Source: Candidatus Pelagibacter sp. TMED196
Lineage (GTDB): Bacteria > Pseudomonadota > Alphaproteobacteria > Pelagibacterales > Pelagibacteraceae
NCBI GenBank assembly: GCA_002171925.1
Contig: NHIT01000020.1
Span: 2,383 to 12,097, forward strand
Length of the DNA stretch: 9,715 nt
Direction: 5' to 3'
Below are positions 1 through 7,437 of this stretch, one piece after another (the first letter of the stretch is position 1; every line of letters begins with the position of its first letter). The notes below the pieces were generated by a model. That model did not search any database. It worked only from the letters and a program-made list of their open reading frames with translations, and was not told the DNA's origin. A program made the position numbers and the translations under genes.

Positions 1-1481
1 TCTTTAGTAGAAAAAAAATATTTTTTATTTTTACTTATTTTTTTATATATATTTAAAAATTCTTTATTTACCTTTTCTTTACTTGAGCTTTCTTCTGTAA
101 ATGACTTTATTGCTTTTGAACGATGTAAAATTTTATCATCGTACTTTATTTTACCCAAACTATTATTTTTTTCTAAAATAATATTTTGAGAGACAAGTTT
201 TTTTTGTGAATTGGGAATTTTGTCTGGATTTATAGATTTAAGCGTATCACTTAAATAGTCTTTATAAATATTATTTAACTTATCTTTTTCAAACAGGTCC
301 TTTAATATAAAAAGGAAATCTAACTTATTTTCAGCTTTTTCAGTTAATAGAATTTTTTGATAAATTAATGCTCTTGCCTCATATCCACTTAAACTAAGAT
401 GAACTGTTTTAGCATTTATTAATTGATTAATATTGAATGGTAAGGATAAATAAATTTCAAAAATTTTATCTTTATCAAAATTTCCCTCGTTCGCTGCATA
501 CTCATATTTATTTATTATTTCTGGATTTTGTAACTCGTTGGTTGAAATAAGATTAGATGCGGTCAAATATTTCCATATATTTTTTTCAGTTTTTTGGGTT
601 GGCTCGTATTTAAAATTATCAACTGTTATTGATGATAAATAAAAATATAGTAAATTTTTATCTGAAATTTTGTTATCTGATTTAGTATTTATGCCTAAAA
701 GAAATAAAATTTTATTGTCAAAAAATTTGTCAGATCTCTTTTCCTCTCTTAATAAATCAAAATTTATTTGTGCTTGTTCTTTCTTCTTATTTAATATCAA
801 ACAATAAATTCTGAATTTGTCTAAATAATCATCTTTAATTTCCATATTAATAAAATTTGCATTTTCGCAACTTTTATTTATGTCTGCAGTAGCTATATAA
901 TGATCGACTAAATATTTTATTAATTTTGATCTTTCAGAGAATTCTAAATTATTATTTAAAAAATCTTCTATCAATTTTATTTTAGATTTACTTATAAGCC
1001 AATTGACTTTTAGTTTTAAAAAATCTTCTTGAGATAGATTTTTATTAGGGGGATATGAGTAGGTAAAAATTACCTCCTCAAAAAGTTCTTCTGAAAAATC
1101 AGATAAATTTATTTTTGCAATTCTATTAAATGTATTTCTTATAAGTTCACCATCTGTATTAACCCACATATTAAGTGTTAAATCATTTTTTCCAGGATCG
1201 TGAAGTCCTAGAAGCTGAACGGGATCAGATGCAGAATCTTTTTCATCTACAATGGTAATTTGTTGACTTGTATTATTTTTTTTTAATACATTTATTTTTG
1301 GTTCTTGATTGATATTTTTTATTTCATTATTTTTATTTAATTCACCTTTTTGATTTTTCCAAATATCAATACTTTCTTCCCCGTTTAAGTTGCCTAGCAA
1401 AAGACAAAGATAAATGGTAGTAATGATAATTTTGCTAACGAAGTTTGATAATTTTATCAGTAACATCTTCGTTAATTTCAT
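1..1481 (-). CDS. Uncharacterised exported protein, C-terminus cut off by window edge
   Basis: An uninterrupted frame of 493 codons runs from an ATG at 1481 leftwards to the window edge with no stop, so the C-terminus is missing. The N-terminus is basic and then hydrophobic (about residues 15-30, TTIYLCLLLG), which looks like a signal peptide or membrane anchor. The cysteine at 26 does not sit in a convincing lipobox. A polar, Asn/Lys-rich stretch follows to about residue 85. Then comes a segment with LLGLHDP and LNMW (about 90-106) and a helix-rich, repeat-like region that could be a TPR-type solenoid. I know of a poorly described alphaproteobacterial family of long exported proteins with a similar start to the mature domain, but this link is from memory. 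The start lies 47 bases inside the preceding small gene, suggesting coupled translation; an in-frame ATG at 1466 is an alternative. The function is unknown; an envelope role is inferred from the signal-like N-terminus. Confidence 0.8.
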   Translation of the reverse strand, partial: MKLTKMLLIKLSNFVSKIIITTIYLCLLLGNLNGEESIDIWKNQKGELNKNNEIKNINQEPKINVLKKNNTSQQITIVDEKDSASDPVQLLGLHDPGKNDLTLNMWVNTDGELIRNTFNRIAKINLSDFSEELFEEVIFTYSYPPNKNLSQEDFLKLKVNWLISKSKIKLIEDFLNNNLEFSERSKLIKYLVDHYIATADINKSCENANFINMEIKDDYLDKFRIYCLILNKKKEQAQINFDLLREEKRSDKFFDNKILFLLGINTKSDNKISDKNLLYFYLSSITVDNFKYEPTQKTEKNIWKYLTASNLISTNELQNPEIINKYEYAANEGNFDKDKIFEIYLSLPFNINQLINAKTVHLSLSGYEARALIYQKILLTEKAENKLDFLFILKDLFEKDKLNNIYKDYLSDTLKSINPDKIPNSQKKLVSQNIILEKNNSLGKIKYDDKILHRSKAIKSFTEESSSKEKVNKEFLNIYKKISKNKKYFFSTK

Positions 1482-1614
1482 TCTTTGGTGATGGAAAATT
1501 AATTTTTTCAATAAAGAAAAATGAAAAAAATAAAAATAATAGAACCAATATCATTTTTACAACTATTTTACTAAATGATACATTGTTTTTTGTTCGTTGT
1601 AATCTCGGTTGCAT
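1435..1614 (-). CDS. Small single-span membrane protein, 59 residues, unknown function
   Basis: The frame starts with ATG at 1614, opens MQPRLQRTKNNVSF and ends with TAG at 1437-1435. Residues 1-16 are basic, residues 17-35 form one strongly hydrophobic span rich in Leu, Phe and Ile, and the last 24 residues are polar and charged. The positive-inside rule would place the N-terminus in the cytoplasm and the C-terminal tail in the periplasm. It is the first gene of a minus-strand pair: the large exported protein starts inside its last 47 bases in another frame. It is divergent from aroK, with 65 bases between the two starts. A plus-strand frame of similar length covers the same DNA, but this one has the better protein architecture and a downstream partner. 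I do not recognise the family. It may be a small partner or anchor for the large exported protein, which is inference. Confidence 0.6.
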   Translation of the reverse strand: MQPRLQRTKNNVSFSKIVVKMILVLLFLFFSFFFIEKINFPSPKNEINEDVTDKIIKLR

Positions 1615-1679
1615 AATTTATAGAATATACTTAAACTTAAAAATTAAGACAAATTTGTGATAAATCAAATTGAAATTTT
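1615..1679. promoter_or_regulatory. Divergent promoter region between the small membrane gene and aroK
   Basis: These 65 bases must hold the start signals for both directions. On the minus strand TTGTCT (1652-1647) and TATATT (1629-1624) are 17 bases apart, with the ATG nine bases beyond, so the leader would be very short. On the plus strand the best candidates are weaker: TTAAAA at 1637 and GATAAA at 1659, 16 bases apart. In DNA this AT-rich, such matches arise easily by chance. No Shine-Dalgarno-like purine run precedes either start. Confidence 0.35.
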
Positions 1680-2195
1680 GTGAATACATTGAAAAAAAAC
1701 CTAGTATTAACAGGAATGATGGGTTCTGGGAAAACAACAATTGGAAAATCCTTATCTCAAAGACTAAATATGCAGTTTGCAGATATCGATGACATAATTG
1801 AAAAGAAAAATGGTCTTTCAATATCTGCGATCTTTGAACAAAGAGGAGAAAAAGCTTTTAGGGCGGAAGAGGAAGAGGAAAGCAAAAAAGCTATAAAAAA
1901 ATCAAATATAATTATAGCCTTAGGTGGTGGTGCATTTATTAATGAAAATATAAGAGATGAAATTAAAAAAAATTCTGTTTCAATTTGGTTAGATTTGGAT
2001 ATCGAAATACTTTACAAAAGGGTAAAACTAAGTCAAAAAAGACCTCTTTTAAAAAATTCATCTAAAGAAGAATTAAAAAAAATTAATAATGATAGAAAAA
2101 AAATTTATTCTTTAGCTGATTTTAAAATTCAGTGTACATTAAAAAATAAAGATCAAATAATAAATGAAATAGTTAAAATTTATGCAAGTAGATAA
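1680..2195 (+). CDS. aroK: Shikimate kinase
   Basis: This enzyme phosphorylates shikimate at the 3-hydroxyl using ATP, the fifth step of the shikimate pathway to chorismate, in the cytoplasm. At 171 residues it has the usual length. Visible landmarks are the Walker A loop GMMGSGKT (12-19), the shikimate-binding Asp37 in the DIDD motif, Arg61 in the FRAEE segment, GGGA at 82-85, the lid arginine in KRPLL (Arg121) and Arg139 in NDRKKIY. All key residues appear present, so it should be active. The start is a GTG at 1680 without a clear ribosome-binding site; a TTG at 1689 is possible, but the GTG start gives the usual short lead before the P-loop. It overlaps aroB by 14 bases, so the two are surely co-transcribed and probably translationally coupled. 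The aroK-aroB pairing is common across proteobacteria. Confidence 0.96.
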   Translation: MNTLKKNLVLTGMMGSGKTTIGKSLSQRLNMQFADIDDIIEKKNGLSISAIFEQRGEKAFRAEEEEESKKAIKKSNIIIALGGGAFINENIRDEIKKNSVSIWLDLDIEILYKRVKLSQKRPLLKNSSKEELKKINNDRKKIYSLADFKIQCTLKNKDQIINEIVKIYASR

Positions 2196-3291
2196 AATTG
2201 TAGTCAAAACTAAAGAAAGAAGCTACCCTATTATAATAGGTAATGGTGCGATTAGTTTGTTGAAAAAACAAGTTAATAAATTATGTCCGCAAACAAAAAA
2301 GGTTGCAATTATATACGATAAAAATGTTCCAAATATTTTTAAAATAAAAATTAAAAAACTATTAAGAAAATACAAAATATTTGTTAAAGATTATTCTCCC
2401 AAAGAAAATTTAAAAAGTTTTACAAATGTTAATATTTTACTTGAATACTTGATAAAAAATAAATTTAACAGAAGTGATTTAGTAATAGCTGTTGGGGGTG
2501 GAATAATTGGAGATTTTTCTGGTTTTACTGCAAGTATTTTTAAAAGAGGTTTAAACTTCATTAATATACCCACCACATTGTTAGCGCAGGTCGACTCTTC
2601 AATAGGAGGAAAAAATGGAGTAAATTCTAAAGGTGGAAAAAACTTAATAGGTTCATTTTATCAACCTAAATTAGTAATATCTGATTTATCTTTTTTAAAA
2701 AGTCTTCCAAGAAGAGAGTTCATTTGTGGTTTTGGTGAGATACTCAAGTATTCACTTATTAGAGACAGAAAGTTTTTTGATTATATTAAGAGGAATTCTA
2801 AAGAAATTTTAAATGGAAATAATTTAAATATTTTGAGATATCTTGTTTTAAAAAGTGCAAAAAACAAGATTCATTTTGTAATCGGTGATGAGAAAGAGTC
2901 TAATAAAAGAATGACTTTAAATTTTGGTCATACATTTGCACATGGCATAGAATCTTCAAATAATTTGACCAGAAAAATAAATCATGGAGAGGCAGTTTTA
3001 ATAGGAATGTTATTAGCTACAAAACTTTCTGTAGATAAAAATATTTGCTCCTTAAAGACTTTTGACGAAGTGAAAAAAATTTATGCCTCAAATAAATTAC
3101 CGTCAGACCTATATAAATATTTAAATAGAAAACAGATTTCAAATATTTCTAAGCTTATGATTAATGACAAGAAAAATAATGATAACAAAATAAACCTTAT
3201 TCTTTTAAAACGAATAGGAAAAACTACTATTCCTGGTAAAATTAAAATGTCTGCAAGTCAGATAAATAATTTCTTAAAAAAAATTAATTAA
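2182..3291 (+). CDS. aroB: 3-dehydroquinate synthase
   Basis: AroB converts DAHP to 3-dehydroquinate, the second step of the shikimate pathway, using NAD and a divalent metal. The 369 residues match the normal length. The NAD-binding glycine loop GGGIIGD is at 105-111, followed by the family segment IPTTLLAQVDSSIGGKNGVN (130-149), which carries Asp138 and Lys144. The three metal ligands can be assigned to Glu186 (GFGEILKY), His250 (NFGHTFAH) and His268 (NHGEAV). The start ATG lies inside the last 14 bases of aroK and no separate promoter is visible, so it depends on aroK transcription. It ends in an eight-base tail-to-tail overlap with bolA. DAHP synthase and the other pathway genes are not in the window. 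Confidence 0.97.
   Translation: MQVDKIVVKTKERSYPIIIGNGAISLLKKQVNKLCPQTKKVAIIYDKNVPNIFKIKIKKLLRKYKIFVKDYSPKENLKSFTNVNILLEYLIKNKFNRSDLVIAVGGGIIGDFSGFTASIFKRGLNFINIPTTLLAQVDSSIGGKNGVNSKGGKNLIGSFYQPKLVISDLSFLKSLPRREFICGFGEILKYSLIRDRKFFDYIKRNSKEILNGNNLNILRYLVLKSAKNKIHFVIGDEKESNKRMTLNFGHTFAHGIESSNNLTRKINHGEAVLIGMLLATKLSVDKNICSLKTFDEVKKIYASNKLPSDLYKYLNRKQISNISKLMINDKKNNDNKINLILLKRIGKTTIPGKIKMSASQINNFLKKIN
3284..3291. other. Shared palindromic stop overlap of aroB and bolA
   Basis: The eight bases TTAATTAA are a perfect palindrome. Read on the plus strand they end aroB with TAA, and on the minus strand they end bolA with TAA. The two genes overlap by exactly this palindrome and leave no space for a classical hairpin terminator between them. 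Confidence 0.9.
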
Positions 3292-3535
3292 TTTTAAGTT
3301 CAAGCGCATGAATTTTTTTAAATTCCTGTTTTAAAAGTTGTTTAACTTTTCTGTGAGCATCAATTCTATTTAAAGATTTAAGATATTTGGAATCTATAAT
3401 AATTTTAAGGTGAAACTTTTCTTCTTGAAAAAATTTATGACCTTTATGTTTTGCAGTATTATCAATAATTTTTACACTCGATGCTTTAAATGCATCAATT
3501 AATTTTTTTTTTATTTGTAATAAAAAAGTATTCAT
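3284..3535 (-). CDS. bolA: BolA family protein
   Basis: BolA proteins work with monothiol glutaredoxins in iron-sulfur cluster trafficking and iron or redox control; some also bind DNA. This 83-residue protein has the whole fold at about normal length. It has an N-terminal helix (about 4-17), a VKIID strand, a loop with His30 and His33 (KHKGHK), FHLKIIIDS at 41-49, and the diagnostic helix-turn segment IDAHRKVKQLL (58-68) followed by IHALEL (75-80). His61 matches the invariant histidine used as cluster ligand in glutaredoxin complexes. The usual SRV before that helix is NRI here, a mild departure. It is transcribed alone on the minus strand, divergent from the J-domain gene across 34 bases. 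A glutaredoxin partner is not in the window. Assignment to the BolA branch rather than IbaG rests on the AHRKV segment and is less certain than the family. Confidence 0.93.
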   Translation of the reverse strand: MNTFLLQIKKKLIDAFKASSVKIIDNTAKHKGHKFFQEEKFHLKIIIDSKYLKSLNRIDAHRKVKQLLKQEFKKIHALELKIN

Positions 3536-3569
3536 TAAATAAATATATTAATATATTATCATAAATTTT
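3536..3569. promoter_or_regulatory. Divergent bolA / J-domain intergenic region with a 16-base palindrome
   Basis: Only 34 bases separate the start codons of bolA and the J-domain gene. They contain a perfect 16-base palindrome, AATATATTAATATATT (3542-3557), which presents TATATT boxes on both strands. It could hold overlapping -10 elements for the two promoters; any -35 elements would then lie inside the opposite genes. AT-only palindromes are frequent by chance in such DNA. Confidence 0.4.
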
Positions 3570-4088
3570 ATGAAAAATATTTGTGATTGGGAAAATTGTA
3601 AAGAAGTTGGTAAATATAAAGCTCCTATAGAAAAAGACAATAGTAGACGTTTTAGGTACCTTTGCCTTGAACATATAAAAATTTTCAATAAAAATTGGAA
3701 TTATTTTTCAGACATGAACGAGGATCAAATAGAATATTTTATAAAATCTGATCTTACATGGCATAAACCAACAAAGAGCTTTGCCTCTTCAGATAATTTT
3801 TTTAAGGTTTTGTGGAATAATGCTTTAGAGGATAAAATTAATATATTTGAAAAAATAAATAATAAATACGTTGAGAAATCAAATTTATCCGAGAAAGATC
3901 GTCACGCGTTACAAATTTTAGGACTTAATTATCAAGCAAAATGGGAAGATATACAAAAAAAATTTAAAGGACTTGTAAAGAAATATCATCCTGATAAAAA
4001 TCATGGAAGTAAGAAGTATGAGGATATATTAAAAAAAATAACATTAGCCTATAGTCAACTTAAAAATACAGTAAATAAATTAAAATGA
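3570..4088 (+). CDS. J-domain protein with N-terminal Cys/His cluster
   Basis: The 172-residue protein ends in a J domain (about 112-170). Its HPD motif at 140-142 (KKYHPDKN) is the part that stimulates the ATPase of DnaK. It lacks the Gly/Phe-rich region, the CxxCxGxG zinc repeats and the C-terminal domains of true DnaJ, so it is a specialised co-chaperone. The N-terminal half has Cys5, Cys10, Cys32 and His35, spaced like a small zinc site, then WNYF (43-46) and TWHKPT (63-68). I recognise this arrangement from the alphaproteobacterial J-domain protein usually found before cobS. Its stop overlaps the cobS start by four bases (ATGA), so the two are coupled. The context suggests that it delivers a substrate of CobS/CobT, or assembles that complex, together with DnaK; this is inference. 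The zinc site is predicted from spacing only. Confidence 0.88.
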   Translation: MKNICDWENCKEVGKYKAPIEKDNSRRFRYLCLEHIKIFNKNWNYFSDMNEDQIEYFIKSDLTWHKPTKSFASSDNFFKVLWNNALEDKINIFEKINNKYVEKSNLSEKDRHALQILGLNYQAKWEDIQKKFKGLVKKYHPDKNHGSKKYEDILKKITLAYSQLKNTVNKLK

Positions 4089-5065
4089 ATACAACTTTTG
4101 AAAACCAAAAACCTGATATAAAAATTTCTGTGAGACAAACTTTTAATATCGATACAGATATGGAGGTTGATAGTTTTTCAAAAAAGAATAAGTACGTACC
4201 TGAAATTGATAATGATTATAAATTTGATAGAGATACTACACTTGCAATTTTGTCAGGATTTGCATTTAATAAAAGGGTATTGGTGCAGGGTTATCACGGA
4301 ACAGGGAAATCAACTCACATAGAACAAGTCGCTGCAAGATTGAATTGGCCTTGCATTAGAGTTAATCTTGATAGTCACATAAGCAGAATAGATTTAATTG
4401 GCAAAGACTCCATTATTATAAAAGATGGAAAACAAGTTACTGAGTTTAAAGAAGGAATTCTCCCTTGGTCGATACAAAATCCAATAGCACTTGTTTTTGA
4501 TGAATATGACGCTGGAAGACCAGATGTAATGTTTGTCATACAAAGAATTTTGGAGAGTGATGGTAAATTTACTCTTTTGGATAAAAATAAAATTTTAAGT
4601 CAAAATCAATTTTTTAGAATGTTCGCTACAACAAATACTGTTGGGCTTGGCGACACAACTGGTCTTTATCATGGTACACAGCAAATCAATCAAGGACAAA
4701 TGGATAGATGGAATATAGTTACAACTTTAAATTATTTAAAATTTGAAAAAGAATTAGAAATAATTTTAGCTAAAAATAAATCTCTTAATAATAAACCCGG
4801 TAAAGAAAAAGTATCTAATATGATTAAAGTAGCAGAACTTACTAGAAATGGTTTTATAAATGGGGATATATCTACCGTAATGAGTCCAAGAACTGTACTT
4901 CATTGGGCAGAAAATTCTGAAATATTTAAAGATACCGGTTATGCATTTAGAGTTACATTTTTAAATAAATGTGATGAGTTAGAAAGAAAGATTATTTCAG
5001 AGTATTATCAGAGATGTTTTGGAGAAGACTTGCCTGAGTCTTCTGTCAATGTCAAAATATCTTAA
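4085..5065 (+). CDS. cobS: CobS-type AAA+ ATPase (cobaltochelatase subunit)
   Basis: CobS is a MoxR-related AAA+ ATPase. In aerobic cobalamin makers it forms a ring with CobT that powers CobN to insert cobalt into hydrogenobyrinic acid a,c-diamide. At 326 residues this is full length. Visible are Walker [10 protein letters not shown] (69-77), Walker B LVFDEYD (136-142), sensor 1 in ATTNT (181-185), a likely arginine finger in MDRW (Arg208) and sensor 2 in SPRT (Arg269). The segments [14 protein letters not shown] (95-108) and [13 protein letters not shown] (197-209) are characteristic of CobS rather than generic MoxR. It overlaps the J-domain gene by four bases and lies one base before the start I prefer for cobT. 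No cobN or other cobalamin gene is in the window, so the substrate may not be a corrin. Family assignment is firm; the role in this organism is open. Confidence 0.95.
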   Translation: MNTTFENQKPDIKISVRQTFNIDTDMEVDSFSKKNKYVPEIDNDYKFDRDTTLAILSGFAFNKRVLVQGYHGTGKSTHIEQVAARLNWPCIRVNLDSHISRIDLIGKDSIIIKDGKQVTEFKEGILPWSIQNPIALVFDEYDAGRPDVMFVIQRILESDGKFTLLDKNKILSQNQFFRMFATTNTVGLGDTTGLYHGTQQINQGQMDRWNIVTTLNYLKFEKELEIILAKNKSLNNKPGKEKVSNMIKVAELTRNGFINGDISTVMSPRTVLHWAENSEIFKDTGYAFRVTFLNKCDELERKIISEYYQRCFGEDLPESSVNVKIS

Positions 5066-5066
5066 A

Positions 5067-6833
5067 ATGGAAAAGAAAAATATTCATCTAGAAAATTTTA
5101 AAGAGGCCATCACATCTACGGTCAGATCTATTTCAGAAATTGAGGACTGCAAAGTTACATTTGGAGAACAAAATAAAAATAATGAGAAAAGTGCTAATTT
5201 ACCAGAGATTAAAAAACTAGAGGGTATTAAAGATTATTTTGAATTGAGAGCTACTGCAGATTCTGAGGCTTTAAGATTAAAATATAGTAATTTTAAAATT
5301 TTTAACAATTTCAAACCAAAGGGTAGTAATGCCTCAAAATTATATGAAATAGCTGAAAAAATAAGATATGAGAAAATTGGTTCAGACAAATTTAAAGGTA
5401 TAAGAAAAAATTTATCTCACAACACGGAAAATAAAAAACCCAAAAATTTAAGTGAAGATTTTTTTGAAAAATACTTAAGAAATTATCTTTTTAATAAAAA
5501 AGAGATAAAAAATTTAGATAGTAAAACAAAAAAGTTAAAAAAAAGCTTGGATGATAAATTTAGTGAAAATTTGGAAAATTTAAGAAAAAATATCGTTAAT
5601 CAAGCAAAATTTAATAAAATTATTTCAGATGTGATCTCAAAAATGGACATTGAAGATAAAGAAATGTTTGAAGAAAATGAAGAAAAAGAAAATAGCAAAG
5701 AAACTGCAAATAATGAAACTAACGAAAAAAATGAGAGTAAATTAAAAGATCAAAAAGACAATGAACAGGCAATAGATGCTGATATATCAACACCAAATGA
5801 TTTATCTGAAAAAGATAGTTCTTATGAACAAGTCGATCAAGTAGAAGAGGTTGATAGCGGGGAAAATAAAAAAATTAGAAAAATATTTTCTAGTAAAAAT
5901 AAAAAATATAAAGTTTATACAAATGAGTTTGATGAAATCGTTAAAGCAGAAGACTTGGAGTCAGAGGAAGAACTGCAAAGATTGAGGTCTTCTTTAGATC
6001 AACAACTAATTCAATTAAAAACATTTATTTCAAGATTGGCAAATAAATTACAAAGAAAATTGTTAGCAAAACAAAATCGCTCATGGGAATTTGACTTAGA
6101 AGAGGGTGTATTAGACACATCAAAATTAACCAGAGTTATAATTGATCCTTTCAATTCTTTATCTTTTAAAAAAGAAAAAGAGACCGATTTTAAAGATACT
6201 TTAGTTACGATCTTAATTGATAATTCTGGGTCAATGAGGGGTAAACCTATTTCTGTTGCATCTGTATGTGCTGATATATTATCAAAAACTTTAGAACGAT
6301 GCTCTGTAAAAGTTGAGGTTTTAGGTTTTACAACAAAACATTGGAAAGGTGGTTCAAGTAGAGAGCTCTGGTCAAATAATAATAAACCACAATTTCCTGG
6401 TAGACTAAATGATTTGAGACATATAATTTATAAATCTGCAGACTTACCTTGGAGACAATCAAAAAAAAATATGGGTTTAATGCTCAAAGAAGGATTGCTT
6501 AAAGAAAATATTGATGGTGAAGCATTGAGGTGGGCTTATAGTAAAATGAGCAAGAGAAAAGAGGAGAGAAAAATTTTAATGGTTATATCAGATGGAGCGC
6601 CTGTGGATGACTCAACATTATCAACAAATATGAGTGATTATTTAGAAACTGATTTAAAACATACGGTTGAAGCTATTGAAAAATTTTCAGAGATAGAGCT
6701 TTTGGCAATTGGTATTGGTCATGATGTTACAAGGTATTATAAAAAAGCTGTTAAGATCACAGACGTTCAAGATCTAGGTGATGTAATGATAAATCAATTA
6801 ACTGATCTTTTTTCTGATAACGCTTCTCATTAA
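5067..6833 (+). CDS. cobT: CobT-type VWA-domain protein (cobaltochelatase subunit)
   Basis: CobT partners CobS in the ATP-dependent cobaltochelatase. I place the start at the ATG at 5067, one base after the cobS stop, giving 588 residues that open [15 protein letters not shown]. The frame extends back to an ATG at 5019, but that would overlap cobS by 47 bases and add residues unlike the family. The N-terminal domain (about 1-180) matches CobT, with VTFG, a [14 protein letters not shown] stretch and [14 protein letters not shown]. About 192-285 is a low-complexity linker, strongly acidic and rich in Asn, Glu and Lys. The C-terminal VWA domain (about 375-588) has the metal-site motif DNSGSM (385-390), Thr in GFTTKHW (about 422) and VISDG (507-511). 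An intact MIDAS implies metal-dependent binding of a partner. CobT is the last gene of the trio and nearly touches the VUT-family transporter gene, which faces it. Confidence 0.94.
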   Translation: MEKKNIHLENFKEAITSTVRSISEIEDCKVTFGEQNKNNEKSANLPEIKKLEGIKDYFELRATADSEALRLKYSNFKIFNNFKPKGSNASKLYEIAEKIRYEKIGSDKFKGIRKNLSHNTENKKPKNLSEDFFEKYLRNYLFNKKEIKNLDSKTKKLKKSLDDKFSENLENLRKNIVNQAKFNKIISDVISKMDIEDKEMFEENEEKENSKETANNETNEKNESKLKDQKDNEQAIDADISTPNDLSEKDSSYEQVDQVEEVDSGENKKIRKIFSSKNKKYKVYTNEFDEIVKAEDLESEEELQRLRSSLDQQLIQLKTFISRLANKLQRKLLAKQNRSWEFDLEEGVLDTSKLTRVIIDPFNSLSFKKEKETDFKDTLVTILIDNSGSMRGKPISVASVCADILSKTLERCSVKVEVLGFTTKHWKGGSSRELWSNNNKPQFPGRLNDLRHIIYKSADLPWRQSKKNMGLMLKEGLLKENIDGEALRWAYSKMSKRKEERKILMVISDGAPVDDSTLSTNMSDYLETDLKHTVEAIEKFSEIELLAIGIGHDVTRYYKKAVKITDVQDLGDVMINQLTDLFSDNASH

Positions 6834-6841
6834 AATTTTAA
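6830..6841. other. Palindrome spanning the cobT and transporter gene ends
   Basis: TTAAAATTTTAA is a perfect 12-base palindrome that contains the cobT stop on the plus strand (6831-6833) and the stop of the facing transporter gene on the minus strand (6840-6838), with four bases between them. A six-pair AT-only stem without a loop is unlikely to be a strong terminator. Confidence 0.75.
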
Positions 6842-7437
6842 ATAGAAGATGGTTTAATTGAATTTTTTGAAAAATCCCTAAGACTTACCATCAAAATCCT
6901 AAAAGGAATGAGCATTGTTAAGGCCATTAAAACTTTCACTAAAAAGTCGCCTATTCCTAAAGTTACCCAATTAACGCCGGAACCATAAAATGCTATTGAG
7001 AAAAATATGAATGTATCAACTAAAGACCCAATAAATGAAGATGTAAATGGGGCAGCAAACCAAATTTTTCGTCTTAATTTATCAAAAATTTGAACATCTA
7101 ATAACTGTGCAAATAAAAAGGCTGTTCCAGAACCAATAGCGATTCTTATTGAAATTAAGTCAGAAAAATTTGTTGAAAAGAATAAAGTTAATAATATTCC
7201 TAAAATAAATCCCATATAAACAATTTTACGAGCGGTAAGTTTTCCATATCTTCTATTTGAAAGATCTGTGATAAGAAAAGTAACAGGATATGTAATTGCA
7301 CCATAAGTTAAAAATTCTTCCATTCCAAAAAAATTAATTGGATATTGAACCAAAAAGTTTGAGGCAGTAACAAAAATAGCCATGAAAAAAGCCAAAAATA
7401 CAAGTGGCTTTTGATCTGATGAGATTAGTTTACGCAT
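6838..7437 (-). CDS. yhhQ: Queuosine precursor transporter, VUT family (DUF165)
   Basis: This 199-residue integral inner-membrane protein belongs to the vitamin uptake transporter (VUT, DUF165, YhhQ) family. In Escherichia coli YhhQ takes up the queuosine precursors preQ0 and preQ1 for tRNA wobble-base modification. About six hydrophobic segments are visible (near 11-31, 42-59, 71-88, 97-115, 130-150 and 158-180). Family-typical stretches include YPVTFLITDLSNRRYGK (50-66), IAIGSGTAFLFAQLLD and SFIGSLVDTFIFFSIAFYG. The start ATG lies in the last eight bases of rpmB (ATGCGTAA), so the gene is translated with the ribosomal protein gene and needs no promoter of its own. The family also has members proposed to carry other substrates, so preQ specificity is inferred from the close resemblance to the YhhQ type. 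Placement behind rpmB fits a translation-related role. Confidence 0.9.
   Translation of the reverse strand: MRKLISSDQKPLVFLAFFMAIFVTASNFLVQYPINFFGMEEFLTYGAITYPVTFLITDLSNRRYGKLTARKIVYMGFILGILLTLFFSTNFSDLISIRIAIGSGTAFLFAQLLDVQIFDKLRRKIWFAAPFTSSFIGSLVDTFIFFSIAFYGSGVNWVTLGIGDFLVKVLMALTMLIPFRILMVSLRDFSKNSIKPSSI

Noticed and set aside
1276..1284. Runs of eight to nine identical bases inside genes (here T on the plus strand; also A near 5535) as possible programmed frameshift sites
   Set aside because: The frames continue intact through the runs and no alternative frame with family sequence begins there; such runs are expected at this base composition.
1445..1660. Plus-strand open frame of 71 codons before aroK
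   Set aside because: It lies opposite the 59-residue membrane protein and the start of the large exported protein, has no domain-like pattern, and its Ile/Asn/Lys-rich content is what AT-rich antisense DNA gives by chance.
1618..1821. Minus-strand open frame of 67 codons
   Set aside because: It covers the antisense of the well-supported 5' end of aroK, including the P-loop, and shows no recognisable features.
2391..2576. Minus-strand open frame of 61 codons
   Set aside because: It is entirely antisense to the conserved NAD-binding part of aroB.
5019..5066. Upstream extension of cobT to an ATG at 5019
   Set aside because: The additional 16 residues do not resemble CobT N-termini, and the ATG at 5067 directly follows the cobS stop, the usual spacing in this compact unit.
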